From: Kastovskya adunca ATA6-11-RM4
GTDB lineage: Bacteria > Cyanobacteriota > Cyanobacteriia > Cyanobacteriales > Coleofasciculaceae
DNA: 64,000 nucleotides
Direction of reading: 5' to 3'
NCBI GenBank assembly: GCA_019359445.1
Contig: JAHHHJ010000012.1
Location: 124,001 to 188,000 of the forward strand
Numbering within the stretch: the stretch's first letter is position 1; the number at the start of each line of letters is the position of its first letter. Positions 53,698-62,348 of this stretch are shown one piece after another. The notes beneath the pieces were generated by a model. That model was not told where the DNA came from and searched no databases. It saw only the letters and a program-made list of their open reading frames with translations. The position numbers were made by a program, and so were the translations under genes.

Positions 53698-53864
53698 AGA
53701 AAGTCTCTGTAAAGTCCTGTACAGTTACAAATTGGAGCCTGAGAGAAGATCGAGGGACGCCGAAAGACTTAATTGTTAGTTAAAGACCCGCTAGGGGAAC
53801 CTTATAGACAATTAACTTAACTAACTTTTTAATCTTTCAAGTCGAGAAATATAGAAAGAGAATC

Positions 53865-54698
53865 ATGCCAGAAGTTAAAAGTCGTCCTTGTTTTCTGACG
53901 CCTAGTACATTGAACCCCACCTCCCCGTTGTTTGTCTTTTTACCGGGGATGGATGGTACAGGTCAATTGTTGCGATCGCAGACGGAAGGACTAGAAAAAG
54001 CATTTGATGTGCGCTGTTTGGCAATTCCCCCAGATGACTTAACCACTTGGGAAGACCTGAGCGGACAAGTTGTGGAATTAGTTAGAGCCGAACTCAAAAA
54101 CGATCGACGCCGACGCGTGTATTTGTGCGGTGAGTCCTTTGGTGGGTGTCTAGCCATGAAAGTCGCCCTCCACTCCCCAGAATTGTTTACTCGCATTATT
54201 CTCGTTAACCCCGCTTCCGCCTTCAATCAGCGCCCCTTTCTGCGTTGGGGTTCGCAACTAACCTATTGGATACCAGACTATTTCTATCGCATCTCTGGAG
54301 TGGCACTCATCCCCTTTCTATGCGCCCTAGAAAGAACGGCCCCAGAAGACAGCAAAGCCTTGCTACAGGCGATCCGCTCCGTACCGTCTAAAACCGTCAC
54401 TTGGCGGCTGTCTTTACTGAGAGACTTTGATGTCACCCCAGCCCAACTCCGCCGCCTCACCCAACCCGTGCTACTCGTTGCAGGAGGAGCAGATCGCCTT
54501 TTACCCTCAGTAGAAGAAGCAAGACGCCTAGTTAACTACCTACCTAACGCCAAGGTAGCCATACTACCCATGTGCGGTCACACCTGCTTGCTAGAAACTG
54601 ACGTGCATCTTTTAGACATCTTTAAAGCCCAAAATTTCCTAGAAAGCACTACACCAAGGGAACAAACGGAATCTGTGTTGACGCCTGTTAGTGAGTAG
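53865..54698 (+). CDS. Alpha/beta hydrolase resembling the N-terminal half of phytyl ester synthase
   Basis: Alpha/beta-fold protein of 277 residues. Ser nucleophile in VYLCGESFGGCLAMKVAL, Asp in VAGGADRLLPSVEEA, His in MCGHTCLLETDVH. The run PLFVFLPGMDGTGQLLRSQ, FDVRCLAIP and IILVNPAS matches the hydrolase half of plant PES1/PES2 proteins, in which it is fused to an acyltransferase domain. Here the acyltransferase is a separate gene just upstream. Phytol salvage during chlorophyll breakdown is a possible context, but this is inferred from similarity of layout. Starts at ATG 53865; no signal peptide. Confidence 0.82.
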   Translation: MPEVKSRPCFLTPSTLNPTSPLFVFLPGMDGTGQLLRSQTEGLEKAFDVRCLAIPPDDLTTWEDLSGQVVELVRAELKNDRRRRVYLCGESFGGCLAMKVALHSPELFTRIILVNPASAFNQRPFLRWGSQLTYWIPDYFYRISGVALIPFLCALERTAPEDSKALLQAIRSVPSKTVTWRLSLLRDFDVTPAQLRRLTQPVLLVAGGADRLLPSVEEARRLVNYLPNAKVAILPMCGHTCLLETDVHLLDIFKAQNFLESTTPREQTESVLTPVSE

Positions 54699-54708
54699 AG
54701 CGGGGGAT

Positions 54709-54850
54709 GGGGAGCGGAGGAGCAGGGGCGCAGGGGCGCAGGGGCGCAGGGGAGATGAGGAAAACCTCTTACCCTTCATACTTCATCCTTCATACTTCAT
54801 ACTTTCTTGCCTACTCAGGACTCAGGACTCAGCACTCAGCACTCAGGACT
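54709..54850. repeat. Cluster of short tandem repeats
   Basis: Tandem GGGGCGCAG (54724-54755), then CTTCATACTTCATCC-type copies (54770-54805), then GGACTCA units (54815-54850). These are short tandemly repeated sequences of the kind seen in filamentous cyanobacteria. The last bases code for the end of ppsA. Confidence 0.8.
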
Positions 54851-57238
54851 TTGTCTTTCCACTTCCGCGATGCGGTGCTTCACGGGGATGATACTGTCGG
54901 GGTTGAGGGAGATGGTGTCGATTCCCTCTTCCACTAAGAAGGCGGCAAAGTCGGGGTAATCACTGGGGGCTTGTCCGCAGATGCCAACTTTGCGTCCGGC
55001 TTCGTGGGCAGTTTTAATCAGGCGGCGGATCATCCGCTTAACGGCTTCATCGCGCTCGTCGAAGAGTTCCGAAAGCTCGGAGGAATCGCGATCCACGCCC
55101 AAAGTTAGCTGCGTGAGGTCGTTGCTGCCGATGGAGAAGCCGTCGAAGCGTTTGGAGAATTCGTCGGCGAGTTCCACGTTGGAGGGAATTTCGCACATGA
55201 CGTAGACTTCCAGACCGTTTTCGCCGCGTTTTAAGCCATTTTCGGCTAAAACTTCCAAAACGCGATCCGCTTCCCAGAGGCGGCGGCAGAAAGGGATCAT
55301 GATCAGGACGTTATCCAATCCGATGACTTCGCGGACGCGCTTAATTGCCCGACATTCTAAGGCAAAGCCGTCTTTGTAGCGATCGCTGTAATACCGTGAT
55401 GCCCCTCGAAAGCCCAGCATCGGGTTAGCTTCTTTCGGCTCAAACTGCCGACCTCCAATCAGTTCAGCGTACTCATTGGTCTTAAAATCACTCATTCGCA
55501 CAATTACCGGATGGGGATATTGGGACGAGGCAATCTTGGCAATCCCCCGTGCGAGATGATCGACAAAGTACTCGGTTTTGTCTTTGTAGCCGCTAGTTAG
55601 CTGCTCAATTTGCTTTTTGGCTCTTTCATCTTTCAGTACATCAAAACGCACCAGCGCCATCGGGTGAATTTTGATGATGTTGTTGATGATGAACTCCATC
55701 CGCGCCAAGCCAATACCCTCGCAGGGCAATTGCCACCAGCGAAAAGCGGCGGAGGGGCTGGCGATGTTCATCATAATTTTGGTTTTGGTTTGCGGGATGT
55801 CTTCTAGGCTGACTTCCGCTGCTTCAAACTCCAACTTGCCTTCATAAATGATGCCGCGATCGCCTTCTGCACAGGAAATGGTCACCTCCTTACCTTTTTT
55901 TAAAACCTCAGTTGCCTTTCCCGTACCCACGATCGCCGGAATGCTCAACTCCCGGCTGATAATCGCCGCGTGGCAGGTGCGTCCTCCTTGGTTGGTGACG
56001 ATTCCCGCCGCCCGTTTCATAATCGGCACCCAGTCGGGGTCAGTCATTTCCGTTACTAAAATGGTGCCATCTTCAAATTGGTCGATATCCTTGGCACTTT
56101 TAATCAGGCAAACTTTCCCAGAGGCGATCGCATCCCCGACACTTATCCCCGTCAGCAACTCCTTACCCTTTTTCTTTAGGGAATAAGTTAAGAGCGCCCC
56201 TGCTTGCTTTTGGGACTGTACGGTTTCGGGACGCGCCTGCACAATGAATAATTCCCCCGTATCCCCATCTTTTGCCCACTCAATATCCATCGGCGTTTTG
56301 TAGTGGGTTTCAATCACACTCGCCCAGCGTGCTAGTTGCAGCACTTCCTCATCGTTGAGAACGAACGCTGCCCGTTCTTCCGGTGAGGTATCGGTATTTT
56401 TTGTTGTCTTGCTGCCCCCTTGGGCGTAGATTAGCTTTTTCTCCTTCGTTCCTAGGGTTTTCTCAACAATTGGCTTCAAGTTTTCGTTCTTCAACAAGGG
56501 CTTAAACACCCGATACTCATCCGGCGTCACCGAACCTTGGACGATATTTTCACCCAAGCCCCAAGCCGCAGTAATCAACGTCATATCCGGGAAGCCCGAC
56601 TCCGTATCAATCGAGAACATCACCCCCGCACCCGATAAGTCAGAACGCACCATCTTTTGGATACCGACTGACAGCGCCACCTGCAGGTGGTCAAAGCCTT
56701 TTGTTTCGCGGTAGCTAATTGCCCGATCAGTGAATAAGGAAGCGTAGCATTTGCGGCAGGCTTCTAGTAGTTCTTCGACGCCAGCGATATTGAGGAAGGA
56801 TTCCTGCTGACCTGCAAAACTTGCCTCTGGCAAATCTTCCGCCGTGGCACTACTTCTAACTGCCACATCCACTTCTTCTGTGTTGTACTGTTGGCAAAGG
56901 TCATGATAGGCACTGCGAATTTCTTTGGCAATTTCGTCGGGAAATCTTGAGCGCAGAAACATCCGGCGGATAGATTTTCCGGCTTTTTCTAAGGGAATTT
57001 TGCCTTTTTCAAAATCTTTGAGCTGGGATTTGATTTTTTCGTTGAGGTCGTTTGCCTCGATAAATTTCCTATAGGCATCCGCTGTTGTGGCGAAACCATT
57101 GGGGACGCTGATGCCCTCTTCTTTTAGCGATCGCACCATTTCCCCCAAGGAGGCATTCTTCCCGCCTACTTCTGGGACATCATTACTTCCGAGATTGTCA
57201 AACCAGCGTATATATTGAGTTTTAGTTTTTGTTGCCAT
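54836..57238 (-). CDS. ppsA: Phosphoenolpyruvate synthase
   Basis: Enzyme making PEP from pyruvate and ATP, 800 residues. ATP-grasp N-terminal domain: NDVPEVGGKNASLGEM, VDVAVRSSATAEDLPEASFAGQQ and LFIVQARPETVQSQ. Phosphohistidine domain: GGRTCHAAIISRELSIPAIVG (His). C-terminal barrel: NPMLGFRGASRY, SIGSNDLTQLTLGVDRD and ICGQAPSDYP (catalytic Cys). All key residues are present, unlike in the paralog at 13039. The last four residues, SPEC, come from a repeat in the flanking sequence. Start ATG 57238. A truncated gap gene lies upstream, in the same orientation. Confidence 0.96.
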   Translation of the reverse strand: MATKTKTQYIRWFDNLGSNDVPEVGGKNASLGEMVRSLKEEGISVPNGFATTADAYRKFIEANDLNEKIKSQLKDFEKGKIPLEKAGKSIRRMFLRSRFPDEIAKEIRSAYHDLCQQYNTEEVDVAVRSSATAEDLPEASFAGQQESFLNIAGVEELLEACRKCYASLFTDRAISYRETKGFDHLQVALSVGIQKMVRSDLSGAGVMFSIDTESGFPDMTLITAAWGLGENIVQGSVTPDEYRVFKPLLKNENLKPIVEKTLGTKEKKLIYAQGGSKTTKNTDTSPEERAAFVLNDEEVLQLARWASVIETHYKTPMDIEWAKDGDTGELFIVQARPETVQSQKQAGALLTYSLKKKGKELLTGISVGDAIASGKVCLIKSAKDIDQFEDGTILVTEMTDPDWVPIMKRAAGIVTNQGGRTCHAAIISRELSIPAIVGTGKATEVLKKGKEVTISCAEGDRGIIYEGKLEFEAAEVSLEDIPQTKTKIMMNIASPSAAFRWWQLPCEGIGLARMEFIINNIIKIHPMALVRFDVLKDERAKKQIEQLTSGYKDKTEYFVDHLARGIAKIASSQYPHPVIVRMSDFKTNEYAELIGGRQFEPKEANPMLGFRGASRYYSDRYKDGFALECRAIKRVREVIGLDNVLIMIPFCRRLWEADRVLEVLAENGLKRGENGLEVYVMCEIPSNVELADEFSKRFDGFSIGSNDLTQLTLGVDRDSSELSELFDERDEAVKRMIRRLIKTAHEAGRKVGICGQAPSDYPDFAAFLVEEGIDTISLNPDSIIPVKHRIAEVERQSPEC

Positions 57239-57273
57239 GATTGTTTAGGAAAAAATATCAAATACAAATTAGA

Positions 57274-57296
57274 AAGGGTGAGCCTTGCCCACCCTT
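57274..57296 (-). terminator. Hairpin between gap remnant and ppsA
   Basis: AAGGGTG (57274-57280) and CACCCTT (57290-57296), loop of nine; on the minus strand it is followed by TTCTAATTTG, a weak T-run. It touches the end of the gap fragment and may terminate its transcript. Confidence 0.55.
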
Positions 57297-57569
57297 CTAT
57301 GATTGCGAATTTCCGTTTATTTTGCTTTTAGCTTCTCTAGGTTCGCTAAATACCTTATATTCTTTGCCTTCAACTTTTAGACTATTGCCATTACTTTCTA
57401 CTGGTTTGCCATAGTTGCCATGAACCGTATCGTGTTTGAGCAAATACGCCAGATTATCGGGTGGCACTAAGTCATTAACCGCAACTAATTCTAATTCTAG
57501 ATGGTCGTGGATAATTTTAAAAACCGCTCTACCAATTCTGCCTAAACCGTTAATTGCAACCTTTGCCAT
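57297..57569 (-). pseudogene. gap: Truncated glyceraldehyde-3-phosphate dehydrogenase
   Basis: Starts at ATG 57569 (behind a GGAGAAC ribosome site) and encodes 90 residues: MAKVAINGLGRIGRAVFKII, LELVAVNDLVPPDNLAYLLK, and EGKEYKVFSE, the first third of the NAD(P)-binding domain of GAPDH. After KVFSE the sequence turns into an unrelated tail, KSKINGNSQS, and stops. Normal GAPDH is about 340 residues; the catalytic Cys and substrate domain are absent. No continuation in another frame follows, so it is a deletion and not just a frameshift. The start and ribosome site are intact, so the fragment may still be expressed. Confidence 0.85.
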
Positions 57570-58150
57570 ATTTTGTTGTTCTCCTATCTCAAACAGGTTG
57601 GTACTTAAGGCTTGTATAAGAAGCGTTACCCAGTGAATCAAACGCCTTTATAGGAGCGGAAAAAAGAGCAGATTTCGTCATCCTTTCGAGGGAGTGCTGC
57701 CACCGAATGTGAGGATACTCGGACACAAATTTGCACGTATCTAATTTAGCGAGAAAGACGGATGGGGAGAGGGTGTTTTAAAAACCGGATATCCCTGCTG
57801 CATGCAATGTCTCTACAAGGTTGTGGTCAAAAATCAATAGGGTGCGCTCAGTACATCGATTTTCCGAATAAATTGGCATCCCTCTAAAGGGAGTAACAAT
57901 TGTTACCGAAAGATGAAAAAGTGTTATGGAAAGAAAGGCGATCGCGCATGATTTTTATGGGGTGCAAATAACTTGAATTCCCATAAGACAGGAAAAATAG
58001 TGCCTATAATCAAGGGAGGTTTTCAATATTTTTGTGCATAGGTCTATTAATTAGCACTGGCGGACTTAGTGGGGTTTCCTCCCCCATCTCTGCCTCTCCT
58101 TAGCTATCCTGAAGAAAATAGCCCTGCTTAAATGCCCTGGCACTGAAACC
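57570..58150. other. Intergenic region with a 14-base palindrome
   Basis: About 580 bases before ndbB. It contains the perfect palindrome GTAACAATTGTTAC (57893-57906), which could be an operator or a dispersed site, and an AT-rich stretch near 57950-58050. No gene, tRNA, or strong terminator is evident. Confidence 0.45.
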
Positions 58151-59350
58151 ATGACTGAACAACCTGCACGCATCTGTATTCTTGGTGGCGGCTTTGGTGG
58201 ACTCTACACTGCCTTGCGCTTGAGCCAGCTACCGTGGGAAAAACTAGAACGACCGGAAATTGTCTTGGTCGATCAAAATGACCGCTTTTTATTTTCGCCG
58301 TTGCTCTACGAATTGGTAACGGGGGAACTGCAAACCTGGGAAATTGCCCCGCCATTTGAAGAACTTTTGGTGAATACAGGGGTACGCTTCTCGCAAGCGG
58401 CGGTTGCCGGAATCAATATTGACGAGAAACAAGTACAGCTACAGGATGGCCCGGAATTCGCCTACGATAAACTCGTCTTGGCACTAGGTGGCGAAACCCC
58501 TTTAGATATAGTGCCAGGAGCCGTTGAGTATGCGATTCCTTTCCGGAATGTAGCGGATGCCTATCGCCTAGAAGAACGCTTACGGATTTTGGAAGAGTCG
58601 GACGCTGACAAGATTCGCGTGGCGATCGTTGGGGCGGGTTACTCTGGCGTTGAATTGGCTTGCAAGCTTGCCGAACGTCTCGGTGAACGGGGACGGGTGC
58701 GCTTAATCGAGCAAGGGGATATGATTCTCCGCACTTCGCCAGAGTTTAATCGTGAAGCCGCACGGAACGCCCTCGATGAACAAAAGGTGTGGATTGATTT
58801 GGAAACGACAGTTGAGTCGATTGGTACGGATACGATTTCCTTGGTGTACAAGGGGCAGGTGGACACCATTCCTGTAGATATCGTGTTATGGACGGTGGGG
58901 ACAAAGGTTGCCCCTGTGGTGCAAGCACTGCCCCTCAAAAGAACCCATCGCGGTCAACTGACCATCACGCCAACGCTGCAAGTGGTCGATCGTCCGGAAA
59001 TCTTTGCCTTAGGCGATTTGGCAGAGTGCCGCGACGCGGAAGGACAGCAAGTTCCCAACACCGCACAAGCAGCATTGCAGCAGGCAGATTATACGGCTTG
59101 GAATATTTGGGCATCCCTCACCGGACGTCCATTGCTGCCGTTCCGCTATCAGCACGTCGGCGAAATGATGACCTTAGGGACAGACAATGCCACCTTGACA
59201 GGTTTAGGCATCAAACTTGATGGGCCGTTTGCCCACATGGCACGGCGTCTGGCGTATCTCTACCGCATGCCAACCTTAGAGCACAAGCTGAAAGTAGGCT
59301 TTAACTGGATTACCCAACCGATCGTAGATTTACTCTCAAGCGTGGAGTAA
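58151..59350 (+). CDS. ndbB: Type II NAD(P)H dehydrogenase / demethylphylloquinone reductase-like
   Basis: FAD-dependent oxidoreductase of 399 residues. FAD-binding ARICILGGGFGGLYTALRL near the N-terminus; NAD(P)-binding IRVAIVGAGYSGVELACKLAERLG near residue 157; FAD-contact IFALGDLAECRDAEGQ near 290. Similarity in motif and length to the cyanobacterial NdbB (slr1743) is strong, which reduces demethylphylloquinone in vitamin K1 synthesis. Other type II NADH dehydrogenases are the alternative. Start ATG 58151, no membrane helix except a weak C-terminal amphipathic segment. A HAD hydrolase gene follows by 54 bases. Confidence 0.82.
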   Translation: MTEQPARICILGGGFGGLYTALRLSQLPWEKLERPEIVLVDQNDRFLFSPLLYELVTGELQTWEIAPPFEELLVNTGVRFSQAAVAGINIDEKQVQLQDGPEFAYDKLVLALGGETPLDIVPGAVEYAIPFRNVADAYRLEERLRILEESDADKIRVAIVGAGYSGVELACKLAERLGERGRVRLIEQGDMILRTSPEFNREAARNALDEQKVWIDLETTVESIGTDTISLVYKGQVDTIPVDIVLWTVGTKVAPVVQALPLKRTHRGQLTITPTLQVVDRPEIFALGDLAECRDAEGQQVPNTAQAALQQADYTAWNIWASLTGRPLLPFRYQHVGEMMTLGTDNATLTGLGIKLDGPFAHMARRLAYLYRMPTLEHKLKVGFNWITQPIVDLLSSVE

Positions 59351-59404
59351 GGCTTAGAGGTTGAAATCGGTTAAGGTTCAACGTGTCAACTCTCTACAGG
59401 TTCA

Positions 59405-60049
59405 ATGCCACAACCTAAGATTATTTTTCTCGATGCTGTCGGGACGCTCTTTGGCGTCCGGGGCAGTGTGGGTGAAGCTTATAGTATGATCGCTCGTCAC
59501 CATAGTGTCGATGTCCAGGCTGACACCGTAAACCAAGCGTTTTTTGATGCCTTCGCGGCGGCAGATCCTCTCGAGTGTCTAGGAGTACCCTCAGAAGCGA
59601 TCGCCATGCGGGAATTTGAGTGGTGGCTGGATATTGCCCGTCACACCTTCAAACAAGTCGGCGTCTTTGAGCAATTTGCCAACTTCACCGAGTTCTTTGA
59701 CGAACTCTATCTCTACTTTTCCACGGCTGAACCTTGGTTTGTCTATCCCGATGTTCGTCCCGCGTTGGAAGCATGGCAACGTTTGGGGATTGAGATGGGA
59801 ATTGTCTCTAATTTTGATTCCCGTCTTTATATGGTTTTAGAAGCCCTGGAGCTAACGCAGTTTTTCGAGTCGGTGACAATTTCCACCGAAATAGGTGCGG
59901 CTAAACCGGATGAGCGTATCTTTGCGGCGGCGTTGAACAAACATCATTGCAGCCCCCCGGAGGCATGGCATATTGGCGATAGTTTCAAGGAAGACTACCA
60001 GGGTGCAAAAGCGGTGGGGATCAGGGCAATTTGGTTGGAACGTCGGTAA
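59405..60049 (+). CDS. HAD-superfamily hydrolase (HAD-IA)
   Basis: Phosphatase-like protein of 214 residues with the four HAD motifs: I KIIFLDAVGTLFG (with nucleophile Asp; the second acid of DxD is replaced by V), II GIVSNFD, III the Lys of AAKPDERIF, and IV HIGDSFKEDYQGAKAVG. Motif I lacks the usual second Asp (DAV in place of DxD), which in this family often indicates non-phosphatase or dehalogenase-like chemistry. The cap domain is C1-type. It follows ndbB closely; phytol or quinone phosphatase activity could be guessed but not supported. Confidence 0.85.
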   Translation: MPQPKIIFLDAVGTLFGVRGSVGEAYSMIARHHSVDVQADTVNQAFFDAFAAADPLECLGVPSEAIAMREFEWWLDIARHTFKQVGVFEQFANFTEFFDELYLYFSTAEPWFVYPDVRPALEAWQRLGIEMGIVSNFDSRLYMVLEALELTQFFESVTISTEIGAAKPDERIFAAALNKHHCSPPEAWHIGDSFKEDYQGAKAVGIRAIWLERR

Positions 60050-60230
60050 GTCGGTGAGTCGGTGAGTCGGTGAGTTGGGGAGAAAGGATGAAGGGTGAAG
60101 GGTGAAGTATGAAGGGTGAAATTATTAGGCGATTGGTGTAATGGCTAGTTGTCGTCAATTTTTCTCTCCCCTGCGCCCCTGCACCCCTGCGCCCCTGCAC
60201 CCCTCTGCGCCCTCTGTGTTTTACCCAGAT
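60050..60230. repeat. Cluster of short tandem repeats
   Basis: GTCGGTGA heptamer/octamer copies (60050-60076), GAAGGGTGAAG-type copies (60085-60118) and CCCCTGCGCCCCTGCACC-type copies (60165-60205). The last group is the complement type of the GGGGCGCAG array at 54724. No gene. Confidence 0.8.
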
Positions 60231-60737
60231 TTACACCCCATGAAAAGCGGGCGGATAAACAACCTTCCCTCTGTACTTATCCTGATAGTGCTGGAGTGGC
60301 TTGACCATAAAGACATCTTCCGGGACTGGGAAGGGAGACTCGATCCCATAACTAATAGCTGGCTCAAAGCCGAAGCGGGAGTAAAACTGGGGATGCCCTA
60401 GGACAATGACGATCGCTTCTTTCCTGGCGTCTGCTTTTGCTAATCCGGCTTGTACTAGGGCGCTGCCGATGCCCTGTCGTTGCTGCTGCGATCGCACGGC
60501 TAGAGGTGCTAGACCGAGTACGGGAAGCGTTTCTTCGCCCACCAAATCAATGTAGCTAAAGAGGATGTGACCGACTATAACTCCTTGAGCTTCTGCAACT
60601 AGGGAAAGTTCTGGAATATAGCGATCGGAGTCACGAATTTGTTCTATAAGACGCGCTTCGTTTTCCTGTGCAAAAGCCTCTCTATTTACTTCAGCGATCG
60701 CCTTGTAGTCTGAGGAAGTTTCATCACGGATGTTCAT
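60231..60737 (-). CDS. GNAT family N-acetyltransferase
   Basis: Acetyl-CoA-dependent transferase of 168 residues from ATG 60737, which overlaps the end of the EamA gene by four bases (ATGA). GNAT core: LSLVAEAQGVIVGHILFSY, then LGLAPLAVRSQQQRQGIGSALVQAGL, with the Q/RxxGxG/A acetyl-CoA motif, and IVLGHPQFYSRFGFEPA. This yhbS-like subgroup is widespread. Substrate unknown. Translational coupling with the exporter-type EamA protein suggests both belong to one metabolite detoxification or export unit, which is inference. Confidence 0.88.
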   Translation of the reverse strand: MNIRDETSSDYKAIAEVNREAFAQENEARLIEQIRDSDRYIPELSLVAEAQGVIVGHILFSYIDLVGEETLPVLGLAPLAVRSQQQRQGIGSALVQAGLAKADARKEAIVIVLGHPQFYSRFGFEPAISYGIESPFPVPEDVFMVKPLQHYQDKYRGKVVYPPAFHGV

Positions 60738-61717
60738 TGCTTCTTTCCTAAGGCGATCGCGATTGAACCCAAAACTACTAAAATTGCTCCCAAAACCGCT
60801 AAGAAGGAAATCTGTTCGGGTGCAAGTAAAGTCGGTGTGAAAAATGAAACTGCCCACACTGAACTCAATGTAACGATGGGAGTGGTTGCGAGTACGGCAC
60901 TTACTTTTGAGGCTTCCCAGTGTGCCAAGGATTCGGCAAAGGCACCGTAACCAATTAGGGTATTTAAGCCACAGAACAGCAGCATCCCCAAGTGTAGGGG
61001 AGTTAGGGTGAGTATGGGTTGAGGAGTGATAAAGGGGCTAAACATCAGCGCACACATGCCGTAGATAATCAGCATGATGCTGGAGGAGGGCAGTTTTTGC
61101 AGCAGTTGCTTTTGGGCGAGGGCATAAACTGCCCAGACGGCGGCGGCGATGACGAGCAAGGCGCTTCCGGTGAGGTAACGATTAGGAGACGCGATTAATG
61201 TCCGTAGTTGTTCGTGGAAAAAGAGGACAAAACCGAGGGTAAGCACGCCTAAGCCTGCCCATTGCTGTAAGTTGTAGCGTTCTTTGAAAACCGCGATCGC
61301 TCCTAACCCCATCAAAACGGGCGCAAGCTGAATTAGCACCTGGGCGGTTGCGGGGGAGGTTTGCGCTAAACCTTGCAGATAAAACAAATAATTTAGCCCT
61401 AAAAATACCGTCGCGATCGCTAACAATCCAATTTGTGACGGTAAATCATTAAGAGAAAAAGAGAAGTTTAAAAATGCTTTTCCTTCTGCATTACTTCCCT
61501 TCTTATTTACTTTGATAAAAGGCAGTTGTTGGCGTGAGGTCAAATACACCCCTAATAACCCAAACGATAGGAGAAAACGAAACCAAGTAACGGTGTATAC
61601 ATCAAGTACCTGAAGAGTCACCGTTAGGGCAATCGGTAAAATCCCCCACAAGAACACAGTTAGCAGCGACAGCGCTAGCCCTAAACGCCATCGACCAGAA
61701 CTTTGATGAAGTAGCAT
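60734..61717 (-). CDS. EamA/DMT family transporter
   Basis: Drug/metabolite transporter-type membrane protein of 327 residues with ten helices in two EamA repeats (about residues 15-150 and 175-320). Marks include GLNYLFYLQGLAQTSPATAQVLIQLAPVLMGLGAI in repeat one and NTLIGYGAFAESLAHWEASKVSAVLATTPIVTL in repeat two. An insertion KVNKKGSNAEGKAFLNFSF follows helix two. Direction and substrate are unknown; members export amino acids, sugars or nucleotides. It overlaps the GNAT gene. Start ATG 61717. Confidence 0.88.
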   Translation of the reverse strand: MLLHQSSGRWRLGLALSLLTVFLWGILPIALTVTLQVLDVYTVTWFRFLLSFGLLGVYLTSRQQLPFIKVNKKGSNAEGKAFLNFSFSLNDLPSQIGLLAIATVFLGLNYLFYLQGLAQTSPATAQVLIQLAPVLMGLGAIAVFKERYNLQQWAGLGVLTLGFVLFFHEQLRTLIASPNRYLTGSALLVIAAAVWAVYALAQKQLLQKLPSSSIMLIIYGMCALMFSPFITPQPILTLTPLHLGMLLFCGLNTLIGYGAFAESLAHWEASKVSAVLATTPIVTLSSVWAVSFFTPTLLAPEQISFLAVLGAILVVLGSIAIALGKKQ

Positions 61718-62042
61718 TGATAATTCCTATATGTGTCACAACCGAATGCGCTAGGTGGTCTTTAGTAGCGTTGGCGTAGATTTGAATATTCAGCGTTAAC
61801 GCATTACCCTAGTAGAAGGGGTGATTTTCTTTGATCAGGCGCTAGTATTTTTCTACGGGAATGATTTAACGGAACGCTCAAAGGCGCTCTCTCTCAGCAA
61901 AGTGATTGGAGAAAGGGTGGGGTAGCCACCGTTAAAACCAGATTATTTGGCAAGTTAGTTGTACGCGCCAGTTAAAATGAAAGGTTCAAGGTAACGATCG
62001 CCCCGATCTAAACCATGTAGTTTATCAACAGGAGGATACAGA
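61718..62042. other. Intergenic upstream of rpsU
   Basis: About 325 bases between divergent genes, no gene seen. It should hold the promoters of the transporter and of rpsU; AGGAGG lies directly before the rpsU start. Confidence 0.4.
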
Positions 62043-62222
62043 ATGACCCAAGTGGTTGTAGGTGAAAACGAAGGGATTGAGTCCGCACTACGTAGATTTA
62101 AGCGCCAAGTATCAAAAGCAGGCATCTTTGCAGATATGAAACGCCTGCGTAACTTCGAGACTCCCACAGAAAAGAAAAAGCGTAAAGCGATCGCTAGAAG
62201 ACGTAAGAAGCGCTTCAACTAA
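62043..62222 (+). CDS. rpsU: 30S ribosomal protein S21
   Basis: Small-subunit ribosomal protein of 59 residues. Starts at ATG 62043 behind a near-consensus AGGAGG. The sequence has [41 protein letters not shown] followed by a very basic tail [16 protein letters not shown], the pattern of bacterial S21. S21 takes part in mRNA start-site recognition. Cyanobacteria often have two or more copies; this one is of regular length. It is isolated, and no downstream terminator of strength is clear. Confidence 0.95.
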   Translation: MTQVVVGENEGIESALRRFKRQVSKAGIFADMKRLRNFETPTEKKKRKAIARRRKKRFN

Positions 62223-62348
62223 GTCAAGTTTCCTTTGCCTGCTCTCTCTATTCAGGAGGAGGGCTTGCAAAGGCACCCAGGCGCACCTCTGATATTGTCA
62301 GAGAACCAATAGCGCCCAACTTTTAAAGTGCCAGATAGAACTATCTAG

